Notes: a model not told the origin generated them from the letters alone. Positions 25,752-34,932 are shown, numbered from the stretch's first letter. The stretch: 64,000 nt of DNA from Lachnospiraceae bacterium (GCA_014804445.1 JAAUZU010000023.1:121425-185424); one strand, 5' to 3'. Translations and numbers: made by a program.

Positions 25752-27632
25752 ATGAAAAAGAAGGTTTTATCACTTGCGTTGGCGTTTTGCATGCTTACGG
25801 CAGTGTTTGCCGGATGCGGAAAGGGCAAGGAAGAGGGGGATTCCGAAAGCACAACGCCGCAGAACACTACAAATCAGGGACAGGAAACAGACGTGAATAA
25901 TGAAGAAAACACGGATAATGAGGTAAATGATACATCTGAAAATCTCTCAGAAGAGGCAGCGTATGTCAAAGAAATAATTGACGGTCTGGCAATTAACGGA
26001 GCCGGCTTTGATGCGCAGACAGCAGAGATATCGGAATATAGAGAGCCGGTTACGCTGGTAAGGGCGCTGTTTGATTCTTTGGAAGAAGAGGATCAGGCGG
26101 TATTGGAAGAGGATGGTACACTTGAGCAGCTTCTTATGGCTGAGGCGCGGACTTTGAATTTATGGATTCGTGATACACCGTTAGACGCAGTGGAGGACGG
26201 CGGTATAACATGGCTGATGGAAGAAAAGTATTACGAGCTGGAAGAGGTACTCGGAGAGGATACCGTCAAAGAACTGGTACCGCTCTATGAAAGCAAGTTT
26301 TTGGCATATAATGACTTGATACCGGGATTCCAGGAGGAAAAACGGAACAATCTGGAAGCCGGACGCGCTGTGGACGAGGCCATTCTGAACATGGATGTGA
26401 AAAATGCGGCCGAGGTTGCGCAGGTTGCGGAAATGTACGATGCGCTGACAGATATGCAGAAGGCGTATGTAGAGCATTATTACATTCTTAGGGAAGCCGG
26501 GAATTTACAGGATGATGCACTTGCACGTGTCGCTTATACAGGAACCCGTTCCTCCGTTTACGGACTTGGCAGCAGATGGCTTTTGCCGGAGGAATGGAAG
26601 AGCGTTACCGATCAGATGCAGGAGTGGTATCCTTCCGCAAAGCCGACGATGGTATGGATTGTGGGCAGTTTGAGCGGAATGGGATGTAATCTGGAGTTTT
26701 TACCGGCGGATGATGTGGATACGGCAGCATTGGAAGAGCAGTATATTTATTTTTCTGAGCCGACTCGTGAAAACCATTTATCCCATGAAGAGTATTTCAA
26801 CTATTTTGATGAAAACGGGATTGAGGTTTATTTGCAGGTAGAGCCCGGGTTTGCAGATGTGGAAACATTGATTGATTTGGTTCTGGCACAGTATGGCAGC
26901 CATCCCTGTGTAGTGGGAGTCGGTATAGATGTGGAGTGGTATCACGGTGTTACAGAGGATTCCGGTCTTCCCATTTCCGATGTTTTGGCAGAGCAGTGGG
27001 ATAAGCACATTAAGGAAATTAATCCGGAGTACAGACTTTTCCTGAAGCACTACAACATCCGGTATCTTCCTCCTACTTATAGAAGCGATATTCTGTTTGT
27101 CAATGACAGCCAGGGATTTGGAAGCTCTATCGGAGACGTTTTGGGCATATATGATGAAGAACTTGACGATGTTCTTGGATTTGTGCCTGAGTTCAAGCGC
27201 TTTGCAGATGCTTTTCCTGACAATGACGTACTCTATCAGATTGGATATGAATCCGACGCAACATGGTATTATACGATGGAAGATCCTGTTGTACTGTCAC
27301 TTGGACAAAGACTGGCAGAGGTTACGGGACAGAACTGCGGTATTATATGGGTAGACTTTAGCATTAAGAACCCGAAGACATTCCCGTGGACCATGACATC
27401 GGAAGAGAAGGTGAATGTGGTAAACAAGCTGCTCAGATATTTGAATCCGGATGGAGGACAGGTTGGCATGCGTCTTGCAGGAAACAGCTCTGATCCTGCC
27501 GCTCCCAGAGATTTCATTTATGTGCAAAAGGTGAGGGAGATCGTGGACGGTATGACGGAAGAAGAGCAGGGTATGCTGGATGCGGAGAGGCTCGGTTACC
27601 TTGAGTGGGCAGAGACGGTCACTGCAGATTAA
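25752..27632 (+). CDS. Large lipoprotein of unknown function with possible TIM-barrel-like C-terminal half
   Basis: Protein of 626 residues exported as a lipoprotein: MKKKVLSLALAFCMLTAVFAGCG has a lipobox (VFAGC) and is followed by a Ser/Thr/Asn/Glu-rich linker. Residues 60-240 are acidic and helical. The second half has alternating strands and helices (TMVWIVGSLSG, GIEVYLQVEPGFADVETL, VVGVGIDVEWYH, FLKHYNIRYLPP, ILFVNDSQGFG), which looks like a glycoside-hydrolase or deacetylase-like barrel with acidic residues in GIDVEW. I do not recognise the family. The start uses aggaggg at 25740; an alternative ATG at 25689 also has aaaggagg and would extend the signal peptide by 21 residues. Confidence 0.7.
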   Translation: MKKKVLSLALAFCMLTAVFAGCGKGKEEGDSESTTPQNTTNQGQETDVNNEENTDNEVNDTSENLSEEAAYVKEIIDGLAINGAGFDAQTAEISEYREPVTLVRALFDSLEEEDQAVLEEDGTLEQLLMAEARTLNLWIRDTPLDAVEDGGITWLMEEKYYELEEVLGEDTVKELVPLYESKFLAYNDLIPGFQEEKRNNLEAGRAVDEAILNMDVKNAAEVAQVAEMYDALTDMQKAYVEHYYILREAGNLQDDALARVAYTGTRSSVYGLGSRWLLPEEWKSVTDQMQEWYPSAKPTMVWIVGSLSGMGCNLEFLPADDVDTAALEEQYIYFSEPTRENHLSHEEYFNYFDENGIEVYLQVEPGFADVETLIDLVLAQYGSHPCVVGVGIDVEWYHGVTEDSGLPISDVLAEQWDKHIKEINPEYRLFLKHYNIRYLPPTYRSDILFVNDSQGFGSSIGDVLGIYDEELDDVLGFVPEFKRFADAFPDNDVLYQIGYESDATWYYTMEDPVVLSLGQRLAEVTGQNCGIIWVDFSIKNPKTFPWTMTSEEKVNVVNKLLRYLNPDGGQVGMRLAGNSSDPAAPRDFIYVQKVREIVDGMTEEEQGMLDAERLGYLEWAETVTAD

Positions 27633-27683
27633 GAGATTTTACAGACGTATTTAAAGAGAGGGTATCAATAATATATAATAAAG

Positions 27684-27717
27684 AGAACCGTCCGTTTTGG
27701 GGAAAACGGGCGGTTCT
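27684..27717. terminator. Bidirectional terminator hairpin
   Basis: AGAACCGTCCGTTTT pairs with AAAACGGGCGGTTCT around a GGGG loop. It lies between the convergent lipoprotein and ROK genes, with AT-rich flanks on both sides. Confidence 0.75.
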
Positions 27718-27728
27718 GCATTGTAATT

Positions 27729-28754
27729 TTAAGCTAAATGAATGTCTTTGTCGAGAAGCTTTCTTCCCATTTCTCCAAGCCCCTGAAAATAGAAGTCGAG
27801 ATTGGAGTCGATGATAACAATCTGCGGCATAATTTCCTCGGGTAACTGCATAAAGCTTCCTTTTTGTACATGCTCGTACAGACTGTCAGGAATGTCTTTT
27901 CCTCCGATTACAATTTTCTCAGGGTTTAGAACGCATATAATATTGGTAGCAATGGCTTCGAGAAGGGCAGTACGCTGCGAGGGATTGGTATCTGCCAGCA
28001 TATCCTCCGTTTTTTTGCCGGCTTCAACCTGCATATAACCAATTTCACCGGCAAAGCTTGTAAAACCGGGGTAGAGTCTGCCGTTTATAATGATGCCGGC
28101 GCCAATGCCGTTGTTTTCCACATGCAGATATACCAAATCCTGTACGCCGGTCTGTACACTGCCTGCATAGCCGACAGCAATGGCGTTGATGTCATTCACC
28201 AGCAGGACGGGAAGTCCAAATTCCCGCTCTAAAAGACTTTTCAGATTGACTCGTTCCCATTCCGGAATGTGGGGAATCGCAAAAACCTGACCGGCTTCGG
28301 AGACTGCCCCCGGGACGCCGACGGAAATGGCGCGGACATACTTGTTCTGCTCCAACATGAGTCGGACAATAGAACAGAGCTGCTCCGAAAATGTGCTGTC
28401 GGGATTGCGAGGAAATGTGGCAGAGGACTCGCGGTTAAGATTCATGTCTGATATGGCATATTGGAATTCGTTCTCTGTTACAATAAGGGAAGCTATCAAG
28501 TAACGCTTGTTGTTCAGTGCAAATACTTCTGCTTTCCTGCCGCGTGCCGGCTGTATGGTACCGACGCTGATGACGATTCGTTCTTTCAATAGCTGTTTGA
28601 TTAAGAGATTGACAGTTGGCTGGCTGATACCCGTGATAGAAGAAAGCTCTACCCTTGTGGCGCTTTGGTACTTGGTTAAGGCTTCTTTAATCAGACCGAT
28701 ATTTAGTTCTTTCATAAGAGAGGGTTTTCCGGTTAGATCGTTTCTCTGCTGCAC
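27729..28754 (-). CDS. ROK family transcriptional regulator (NagC/XylR-like)
   Basis: Protein of 341 residues. The N-terminal winged helix-turn-helix (about 15-75) includes YQSATRVELSSITGISQPTVNLLIKQL, read as recognition helix GISQPTVNLLI. The ROK sugar-kinase-like domain follows, with VPGAVSEAGQVF, LLVNDINAIAVGYA and a YLHVENNGIGAGIIINGRL block. The ROK zinc cluster (the C-x-C-x4-C motif following GH) is not seen: the equivalent region reads FAGEIGYMQVEAG. So it may lack the zinc or respond differently. GTG start with aaggagc upstream. It lies divergent to the small membrane protein/MATE pair; a sugar ligand is likely but unknown. Confidence 0.85.
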   Translation of the reverse strand: MQQRNDLTGKPSLMKELNIGLIKEALTKYQSATRVELSSITGISQPTVNLLIKQLLKERIVISVGTIQPARGRKAEVFALNNKRYLIASLIVTENEFQYAISDMNLNRESSATFPRNPDSTFSEQLCSIVRLMLEQNKYVRAISVGVPGAVSEAGQVFAIPHIPEWERVNLKSLLEREFGLPVLLVNDINAIAVGYAGSVQTGVQDLVYLHVENNGIGAGIIINGRLYPGFTSFAGEIGYMQVEAGKKTEDMLADTNPSQRTALLEAIATNIICVLNPEKIVIGGKDIPDSLYEHVQKGSFMQLPEEIMPQIVIIDSNLDFYFQGLGEMGRKLLDKDIHLA

Positions 28755-28933
28755 AAGCGCTCCTTCTGTGTCGGACAGTGGCCGTATGTCGTAAAACTGA
28801 TATTATCTAATTTTTATAATACAATTACTATGCTGATTTTTCAAGGGGGAAAATTCAGGTTTTCAAAAATATAGAGGGCTGTTATAATGAGGAAAAGAAC
28901 CTTAAACTGTCAAAGCGTACAAGGGGTACCGAT

Positions 28934-29317
28934 ATGGAAAAACGAATAAAAAGTTACAGAAGATATATGGACAATCTGATAGAGAAACTGCAGCAGGACG
29001 GGAAGCTGCAGGATATGGACATAGAAGCATTGAAAAAAGAGCATTTGACGCAAATTTCCTTTTTTTGTCATGAGAGACTGGTACATCTGATTGTAACGAT
29101 CGTCTTTGCCTTGCTGGAAATGCTGTCTCTCATGCTGGTGGTGCTTTCCGCAGAAATTTATCCGATGCTGCTGACGGTAGTGATACTGATACTGCTGGTA
29201 CCTTATATCCGCCACTACTATATTTTGGAAAATGAAGTGCAGAAAATGTACGGACAGTATGACAAATTAAATGAGCTGCAGGGCTGCTCTTACTGTTTTA
29301 ACGAGGATGCCAAATGA
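28934..29317 (+). CDS. Small two-helix membrane protein, coupled to MATE gene
   Basis: Protein of 127 residues. The N-terminal 55 residues are charged and helical (EKRIKSYRRYMDNLIEKLQQ). Two adjacent transmembrane helices follow (about 55-95: LIVTIVFALLEMLSLMLVVL and PMLLTVVILILLVPYIRHYY), then a short tail with two cysteines. An aaggggt site precedes the ATG, and a TATAAT box at 28883-28888 may be the -10. Its last four bases overlap the MATE start (ATGA), so both are translated together. Family not recognised. Confidence 0.65.
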   Translation: MEKRIKSYRRYMDNLIEKLQQDGKLQDMDIEALKKEHLTQISFFCHERLVHLIVTIVFALLEMLSLMLVVLSAEIYPMLLTVVILILLVPYIRHYYILENEVQKMYGQYDKLNELQGCSYCFNEDAK

Positions 29318-30651
29318 ACAGGGATTTGACAGAAGGAAATATTAACAGGAGGCTGCTTGGATTTGCCCTTCCTCTGATGGCAGGAAATCTCTTGCAGCAG
29401 TTTTATAATATTGCCGATACCTGGGTGGTGGGAAGGTTTTTAGGCCCAAAGGCACTGGCGGCAGTTGGCTCTTCCTATACGCTTATGGTTTTTCTGACAT
29501 CTGTTTTTTCGGGTTTGTGTATGGGAAGCGGTGTGGCTTTTTCCATTTATTTTGGGAAAAAAGATTTTGAGCGCCTGAAATCTGCAATTTTTCTCTCTTT
29601 TTCTTTTATCGGAGCAGTTACGTTAGCTTTAAATATTTTGCTGTTTCCCGGGCTTGATGGGATTATTCGGCTTTTGCGTGTGCCGGATGATACGGCGCCC
29701 TTTATGAAAACCTATCTTTTCATTATATTTATGGGGATAACGGCCTCTTTCCTGTACAATTACTTTGCCTGCCTGCTTCGCGCAGTCGGCAACTCTTTGG
29801 CGCCGCTTTTTTTTCTGGGCGTGTCTGTCGTGTTGAATGTTGCGCTGGACTTGGCGTTTGTGCTGGTATTTGACTGGAAAGTCGGCGGTGCGGCAATAGC
29901 GACAGTGATGTCACAATTTGTCTCGGCAGCAGGAATTCTGATATATACACTTGTTAAGTTTCGTGATATTCGTCCACAGAAACGTCATATGCACTGGAAT
30001 AAACAGATTTTTGGTGAATTGATAAGCCTGTCATTTCTTACTTGTATCCAGCAGTCGGTTATGAACCTTGGCATCCTGATGGTGCAGGGATTGATTAACA
30101 GCTTTGGCAGTGTGGTGATGGCGGGTTACGCCGCTGCCGTAAAGATAGATTCCTTTGCCTATATGCCGGTGCAGGATTTCGGAAATGCTTTTTCGACTTT
30201 CATTGCGCAGAATTATGGAGCCGGAAAAGGAGAGCGTATACGGAAGGGAATCCGAAGCGCAAGTCTTGCGGTGGTTGTTTTTTGTGTGTTGGTGGGTGCC
30301 ATAGTCTGCATTTTGGCAAATCCCCTGATGAAAATTTTTATTGATGCTGCGGATACGGATATTATTGCTGCGGGGGCAGGTTATCTGCGCATGGTGGCGT
30401 CCTGCTATATTGGGATTGGCTTTTTGTTCTTATTCTACGGGTTGTACCGTGCCGTTCACCGCCCCGGTTTTTCGGTTGTGCTTACGGTGATTTCTCTCGG
30501 AACCCGTGTGATGCTGGCGTATTTCTTGTCTGCAATTCCGGAGATTGGTGTGAAGGGTATTTGGGTGGCAATTCCCATCGGCTGGTTTTTGGCAGATTTG
30601 ACAGGAGCAATCGGTTTTTTCTATTTAAACCGCAGGAAAAAACTATTCTGA
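29314..30651 (+). CDS. MATE family efflux transporter
   Basis: Multidrug and toxic compound extrusion transporter of 445 residues with twelve helices. Family features seen: LLGFALPLMAGNLLQQFYNIADTWVVGRFLG in the first helices (in two blocks), AVGSSYTLMVFLTSVFSGLCMG, and the second half with VMAGYAAAVKIDSFAYMPVQDFGNAFSTFIAQNYGAG, a strongly conserved DinF/NorM-type region. It expels cationic compounds in exchange for Na+ or H+. Coupled to the small membrane protein upstream. Confidence 0.93.
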   Translation: MNRDLTEGNINRRLLGFALPLMAGNLLQQFYNIADTWVVGRFLGPKALAAVGSSYTLMVFLTSVFSGLCMGSGVAFSIYFGKKDFERLKSAIFLSFSFIGAVTLALNILLFPGLDGIIRLLRVPDDTAPFMKTYLFIIFMGITASFLYNYFACLLRAVGNSLAPLFFLGVSVVLNVALDLAFVLVFDWKVGGAAIATVMSQFVSAAGILIYTLVKFRDIRPQKRHMHWNKQIFGELISLSFLTCIQQSVMNLGILMVQGLINSFGSVVMAGYAAAVKIDSFAYMPVQDFGNAFSTFIAQNYGAGKGERIRKGIRSASLAVVVFCVLVGAIVCILANPLMKIFIDAADTDIIAAGAGYLRMVASCYIGIGFLFLFYGLYRAVHRPGFSVVLTVISLGTRVMLAYFLSAIPEIGVKGIWVAIPIGWFLADLTGAIGFFYLNRRKKLF

Positions 30652-30765
30652 GAAACTGTTGAATTCAAAAGAAATGCGTGGTATTATGGTGAATGTGGCT
30701 TATCAATTTTGAAGTTTAACCGGGGGATTTGTTCGTACCGAAAGGTATAGATTGGAAAATGATAA

Positions 30766-31809
30766 ATGGGGAAGATGAGTAGAGTACTTGACAAAGTACT
30801 TAATTGGATGAATCAGTATAAAAATACAATATTTCTGGCAGTGTGCATGGCGATACATTTAACCTATATGGTAGTATTCCGTATGCTGGGTGTTCAACTA
30901 TTGTCGTACCTTAATTTCTTCAGCAGTTGTTTTTACTTTTATTTTCTTTTTATTAAAAGAGATACTTCTGAGGCTGCTATGCTTTCGAGTTATTTTGAGA
31001 TTCTGGCGTTTTCCACTTTGAGCGAATTGGCGCTGGGACGGGATTACGGTTTTTTCCTGTATATTGTCGGCATGTCTGCAACTATATTTTATTTGGTTCC
31101 TTCCTATAAAAATAAGCGTTTTCTCTATCAAATTACAGGTATTGCGCTGGCGATTGTGCTGGAGGCAGTCGTTATGCTGAGTGGGATATCTTTTCCCGGC
31201 ATGCAGGAGCCGTTAGCGCCTTATCAGCCTGTTTTTTATCTGGTAAATATAGGATTAACGGCGACAATTGTAATGGCGGCGGCATTTTTCTATGCCAAGC
31301 AACTGGAAACGGTATGGGAAACCCTGCGTTATAATATGAATCATGACGTGCTGACGGGGCTTTATAACCGGCGTTTTTTTGAGCAGCAGATTGAGCAGAT
31401 TCGGGAACGGGAAAAAAGCCCGTTCGTGATCACCATGCTGGATATCGATTTTTTCAAAAAAGTAAACGATACTTATGGTCATGAAGCGGGGGACGAGGTG
31501 CTCATACAGGTGTCCGCCCGTCTGAAAGAAGCAGCAGGCAAAGAAAATCTGGCTGTCCGCTGGGGCGGCGAGGAATTTATTATATATTTTTCCAACACCA
31601 CATCGGAACAGATATATCCGCAGATGGAGGACTTAAGAAAGCGGATAGAAGATATGGTGGTAGAGGTAGCGGGAAAAGAAATTCATGTTACGATTACAAG
31701 CGGCATTGCAATCGGTATGCCGGACAGCAATTATGAAAAGGTAATTCACAACGCAGATGAAAAGCTCTACCTCGGAAAACGGCGGGGCAGAAATCAGGTA
31801 GTTGTGTAG
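30766..31809 (+). CDS. Membrane diguanylate cyclase (GGDEF domain)
   Basis: Protein of 347 residues. Residues 15-180 form about six transmembrane helices (an unknown sensor). Residues 185-345 are a GGDEF domain: MNHDVLTGLYNRRFFEQQ, then MLDIDFFKKVNDTYGHEAGD and active-site RWGGEEFIIYF. The A-site is GGEEF, consistent with activity. The inhibitory I-site (R-x-x-D, five residues before the A-site) is absent: the position reads GKEN. Start at 30766 with a weak site (ttggaaaa); an ATG nine bases later is an alternative. It makes c-di-GMP. Confidence 0.9.
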   Translation: MGKMSRVLDKVLNWMNQYKNTIFLAVCMAIHLTYMVVFRMLGVQLLSYLNFFSSCFYFYFLFIKRDTSEAAMLSSYFEILAFSTLSELALGRDYGFFLYIVGMSATIFYLVPSYKNKRFLYQITGIALAIVLEAVVMLSGISFPGMQEPLAPYQPVFYLVNIGLTATIVMAAAFFYAKQLETVWETLRYNMNHDVLTGLYNRRFFEQQIEQIREREKSPFVITMLDIDFFKKVNDTYGHEAGDEVLIQVSARLKEAAGKENLAVRWGGEEFIIYFSNTTSEQIYPQMEDLRKRIEDMVVEVAGKEIHVTITSGIAIGMPDSNYEKVIHNADEKLYLGKRRGRNQVVV

Positions 31810-31837
31810 ATAAAAACGAAATCAGGAGGCAAAGCAA

Positions 31838-32374
31838 ATGGGACTATTTTCAAGAAAACCGAAAGAACTGGTTTATGATGCAGCGGAATGTCAGAGCAAA
31901 AAAGCCCGTATGCGAGAGATGTTTAATGAGGCAGTTGAAGAGGGAGACAGCTACGAGATACTCCGTGCCACGGAAACAAGCTCCAAATTCGAGCGTGGAT
32001 TTATCCTTGATACCAATACGACAACCTACTACTATTACATCCTTGGTTATCGCAAGAGTGACGGCAAGGTGGTAATGGTGCAGATAGACCGTGAACTGAA
32101 ACAGCACAGTGACGCGTTCTTTGTAGATATGGACGCTGTGGTGGGAGTGAACTACTATCCCAAACTGAAGCAGGCATGTCTGATTTATAAAAAAGGTTAC
32201 GGCTCCTACGGTGAAATTTTAAATATCTATGACACTGGCAGTAAAACAACATCCGGCATCGGCATCACAAATATTGTGCAAGAACAGGAGAGAGAGGGTT
32301 TCCTTGATTTTCTGGAAGGTGTGCGCAGCCGTCTGGAGCAGGCAGGGCACAAACAGGAGAAGTGGAAACGCTGA
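31838..32374 (+). CDS. Cytosolic protein of unknown function
   Basis: Protein of 178 residues with no signal or membrane segment, following the cyclase by 28 bases with caggaggc upstream. The middle reads as a series of beta strands with many aromatic residues (TTTYYYYILGYRKSDGKVVMVQID, in parts, and YPKLKQACLIYKKGYGSYGEI). The C-terminus is helical and charged (EQEREGFLDFLEGVRSRLEQ). I do not recognise the family; an accessory role with the cyclase is possible only by proximity. Confidence 0.65.
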   Translation: MGLFSRKPKELVYDAAECQSKKARMREMFNEAVEEGDSYEILRATETSSKFERGFILDTNTTTYYYYILGYRKSDGKVVMVQIDRELKQHSDAFFVDMDAVVGVNYYPKLKQACLIYKKGYGSYGEILNIYDTGSKTTSGIGITNIVQEQEREGFLDFLEGVRSRLEQAGHKQEKWKR

Positions 32375-32425
32375 TACATATGCTGCCAAAGTTTATAATT
32401 CCTTTATTTTTCTTTTATAGATTTG

Positions 32426-32452
32426 TTAGCACTCACCTGTTGACAGTGCTAA
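32426..32452 (+). promoter_or_regulatory. CIRCE operator (HrcA binding site)
   Basis: TTAGCACTC, nine bases, CAGTGCTAA: the consensus CIRCE inverted repeat with one mismatch (C for G at the first base of the right arm). It overlaps the -35 box of the hsp20 promoter, so HrcA bound here would block RNA polymerase. Confidence 0.92.
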
Positions 32453-32468
32453 CAATGAGTGTTATAGT
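32440..32468 (+). promoter_or_regulatory. Sigma-A promoter of hsp20, overlapped by CIRCE
   Basis: Perfect TTGACA (32440-32445), 17-base spacer, TATAGT (32463-32468). Confidence 0.85.
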
Positions 32469-32529
32469 ACAGATATAACAAATAACAAAGCCGCATAAGC
32501 GGCGGATAAAGTGAATGGAGGAATTAATT

Positions 32530-32979
32530 ATGATGCTGCCTAGTATCTTTGGTAAAGATTTATTAAATGAAATGATGAACCTGTCCTTTGAGGATGACTT
32601 TTTCGGAAACCGCAGTCTGTTGTATGGCAATCAGGCGAAGAGTGTTATGAAGACGGATATTAAGGAAGGGGAAAATGGATATGAGTTGTCCATTGACCTG
32701 CCCGGTTTTCAGAAGGAGGATATCAGCGCACAGCTTGAAAACGGTTATCTGACCGTGACCGCTTCCCAAAACACCAGTAAGGAGGAGAAGGACGAGGACG
32801 GCAGGTATATTCGCAGAGAGCGTTATACCGGCAATTGTTCCAGAAGCTTCTACGTTGGCGAGGGCGTTACACAGGAGGATATTCATGCAAAGTATAAGGA
32901 TGGAATCTTAAGCCTGACTGTTCCGAAAAAGGATGCAGAAAAAATAGAAGCGCAGAAGTATATTGCCATTGAAGGATAA
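32530..32979 (+). CDS. hsp20: Small heat shock protein, Hsp20/alpha-crystallin family
   Basis: ATP-independent chaperone of 149 residues that holds unfolded proteins. The alpha-crystallin domain spans about residues 40-140: DIKEGENGYELSIDLPGFQK, then LENGYLTVTASQ, a RYIRRERYTGNCSRSFYVGE stretch and the closing KDGILSLTVPKK, which contains the G-x-L motif. Start at the ATG with ggaggaattaatt upstream. The CIRCE/promoter arrangement shows HrcA control, which is less common for Hsp20 genes than for groESL or dnaK. Confidence 0.94.
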   Translation: MMLPSIFGKDLLNEMMNLSFEDDFFGNRSLLYGNQAKSVMKTDIKEGENGYELSIDLPGFQKEDISAQLENGYLTVTASQNTSKEEKDEDGRYIRRERYTGNCSRSFYVGEGVTQEDIHAKYKDGILSLTVPKKDAEKIEAQKYIAIEG

Positions 32980-33008
32980 CAAGTCATCACAGCGTAAATA
33001 GTCTTGCA

Positions 33009-33048
33009 AAGAAGCGCCCCGTAAGCCACATGCTTAGGGGCGCTTCTT
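33009..33048 (+). terminator. Intrinsic terminator after hsp20
   Basis: AAGAAGCGCCCC pairs with GGGGCGCTTCTT, and the inner TAAGC/GCTTA extends the stem. It is followed by cttatg; the T content lies within the stem's end. Confidence 0.8.
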
Positions 33049-33179
33049 CTTATGCGTCTGCCGGTGTTTTTTCAAACATAAGGATTGAAAGTTCTTTGAT
33101 TTCGTAATAAGATAAAAGAAGAATTATTGTTACAAGGTATATCAAAAGTGCCTGCCAAAGCAGGCGGATGGGAGTAGAA

Positions 33180-34853
33180 ATGAAATTTAAAGACATGCCT
33201 TACGAAAGAGTCGATTTTGAGAAAGTCGGCGAAGAAATGCAGCAGCTTATGGCAGAGTTTGACGCTGCAAAAAGCGGTGAGGAGCAGTTTGAAGTACACA
33301 AGAAGTATTATGAACTGACAGACCGCGTTTATACCATGATGACCATCGCCAATATCCGGCATGATGTAGACACAACGGACAGCTTTTATGATGCGGAGCA
33401 GTCATATTATGATGAGCAGGGACCGGTGTTTACAAATTTAGTGGTGGCATATCAGAAAAAAATGTACGAATCGCCTTACCGTGCATACTTAGAGGAGAAA
33501 ATCGGACCGGTTGCCTTTAAAAACATGGAGCTGAGCCTGAAATCCTTTGATGAAAAGCTGATTCCCCTGCAGCAGGAGGAGAACGCTCTGACAACAGAGT
33601 ATGACAAGCTGATTGCAAGTGCAAAGATAGACTGGGAAGGTGAGACCTTAAATCTTTCCCTGATGCGCCCGCATTTAATCAGTGTGGACAGAGACGTGCG
33701 TAAAAAAGCATGGAATAAAGTAGCAGCTTTCTTTGACGAAAATGCGGAAAAGCTGGATGAAATTTACGACAAGCTGGTAAAGAACAGGGACGCGCAGGCA
33801 AAGAAACTGGGCTATCAGAATTATCTGGAACTGGGCTACTACCGTATGCAGCGCAACTGCTATGGACAGGCAGATGTGGAGAGCTTCAGAAAGCAGATTA
33901 AGGAGGACTTTGTTCCTTTTGCAGAAAAGCTGCATGAGCGCAGAAGGCAGAGGCTGGGTGTTGACAAGCTTTTCTTCTTTGATGAGAGCGTTTATTTCCC
34001 GAATGGCAATCCGAAGCCCATCGGCACGCCGGAAGAAATTATGCAGAACGGACAGAAGATGTACGAAGAGCTGTCTCCTGAGACAAAGGAGTTCTTCGAC
34101 TTTATGATGGAGAACGAGCTTTTTGATGTTTTGGGACGCAAGACAAAGAAGGCAGGCGGCTATATGACCTATCTGCCGGTTTATAATTCTCCGTTTATTT
34201 TTGCAAACTTTAACGGCACGGAGGGCGATATTGATGTCATTACCCATGAATGCGGGCACGCTTTCCAGGGCTATATTTCCGGAAAAGACCCGATTCGTGA
34301 GCACAGCGATATCACCATGGAGACAGCGGAGATTCACTCCATGTCCATGGAATTTTTCACGGAGAACTGGATGGAGATGTTCTTTGGCGATCGTGCGGAC
34401 GATTACCGCGCTATGCATTTAGAGGATGCGGCGGCGTTTATTCCTTATGGCTGTATGGTGGATGAGTTCCAGCATATTGTGTATGCAAATCCTGAGATGA
34501 CTCCCGCAGAGCGGAAAGCGGCTTGGGTGAAGTTAGAGAAAGAATACAAGCCTCATCTGGATTACGGCGACTGTAAGTTCTTTGCAGAGGGCGGTTATTG
34601 GCAGAGACAGCTTCATATTTTTGATTACCCGCTTTACTATATTGATTATTGTATTGCACAGACCTGCGCTATGGAATACAAGGTAATGATGGACGAAGAT
34701 ATGAAGACGGCGTGGGAGAGTTACTTAAAGCTCTGTACCCTTTCCGCAAGTGATTTCTTTACCAATCTGGTGGACATGGTTGGTCTGGAAAATCCTTTTA
34801 AAGAGGGCTGTATCAAGGAAATCGTGAAAAAGCTGGAAGAGAAGATAAAGTAA
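33180..34853 (+). CDS. M3 family oligoendopeptidase (PepF-like)
   Basis: Zinc metallopeptidase of about 557 residues that cleaves short peptides in the cytosol. The active-site motif HECGHAFQGY (HExxH) is in VITHECGHAF, and the third zinc ligand lies in the segment MTMETAEIHSMSMEFF (glutamate of the ETAEIHS block). Its length fits the shorter M3B PepF-related group. I chose the ATG at 33180 (ggag upstream) over the in-frame ATG at 33168. A small hairpin (GCCTGC/GCAGGC, 33150-33165) sits just upstream and may affect translation. No signal peptide. Confidence 0.92.
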   Translation: MKFKDMPYERVDFEKVGEEMQQLMAEFDAAKSGEEQFEVHKKYYELTDRVYTMMTIANIRHDVDTTDSFYDAEQSYYDEQGPVFTNLVVAYQKKMYESPYRAYLEEKIGPVAFKNMELSLKSFDEKLIPLQQEENALTTEYDKLIASAKIDWEGETLNLSLMRPHLISVDRDVRKKAWNKVAAFFDENAEKLDEIYDKLVKNRDAQAKKLGYQNYLELGYYRMQRNCYGQADVESFRKQIKEDFVPFAEKLHERRRQRLGVDKLFFFDESVYFPNGNPKPIGTPEEIMQNGQKMYEELSPETKEFFDFMMENELFDVLGRKTKKAGGYMTYLPVYNSPFIFANFNGTEGDIDVITHECGHAFQGYISGKDPIREHSDITMETAEIHSMSMEFFTENWMEMFFGDRADDYRAMHLEDAAAFIPYGCMVDEFQHIVYANPEMTPAERKAAWVKLEKEYKPHLDYGDCKFFAEGGYWQRQLHIFDYPLYYIDYCIAQTCAMEYKVMMDEDMKTAWESYLKLCTLSASDFFTNLVDMVGLENPFKEGCIKEIVKKLEEKIK

Positions 34854-34867
34854 GAAAACAGACAATA

Positions 34868-34916
34868 TAAAAAGCTGCTGTGGCACAGGTAACATACCGG
34901 GCCGTGGCAGCTTTTT
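34868..34916. terminator. Bidirectional terminator between oligoendopeptidase and degV
   Basis: AAAAAGCTGC and TGTGGC pair with GCCGTG and GCAGCTTTTT (some G-U pairs), flanked by A- and T-rich tracts; serves convergent genes. Confidence 0.7.
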
Positions 34917-34932
34917 CATTTCATTATTGTTA

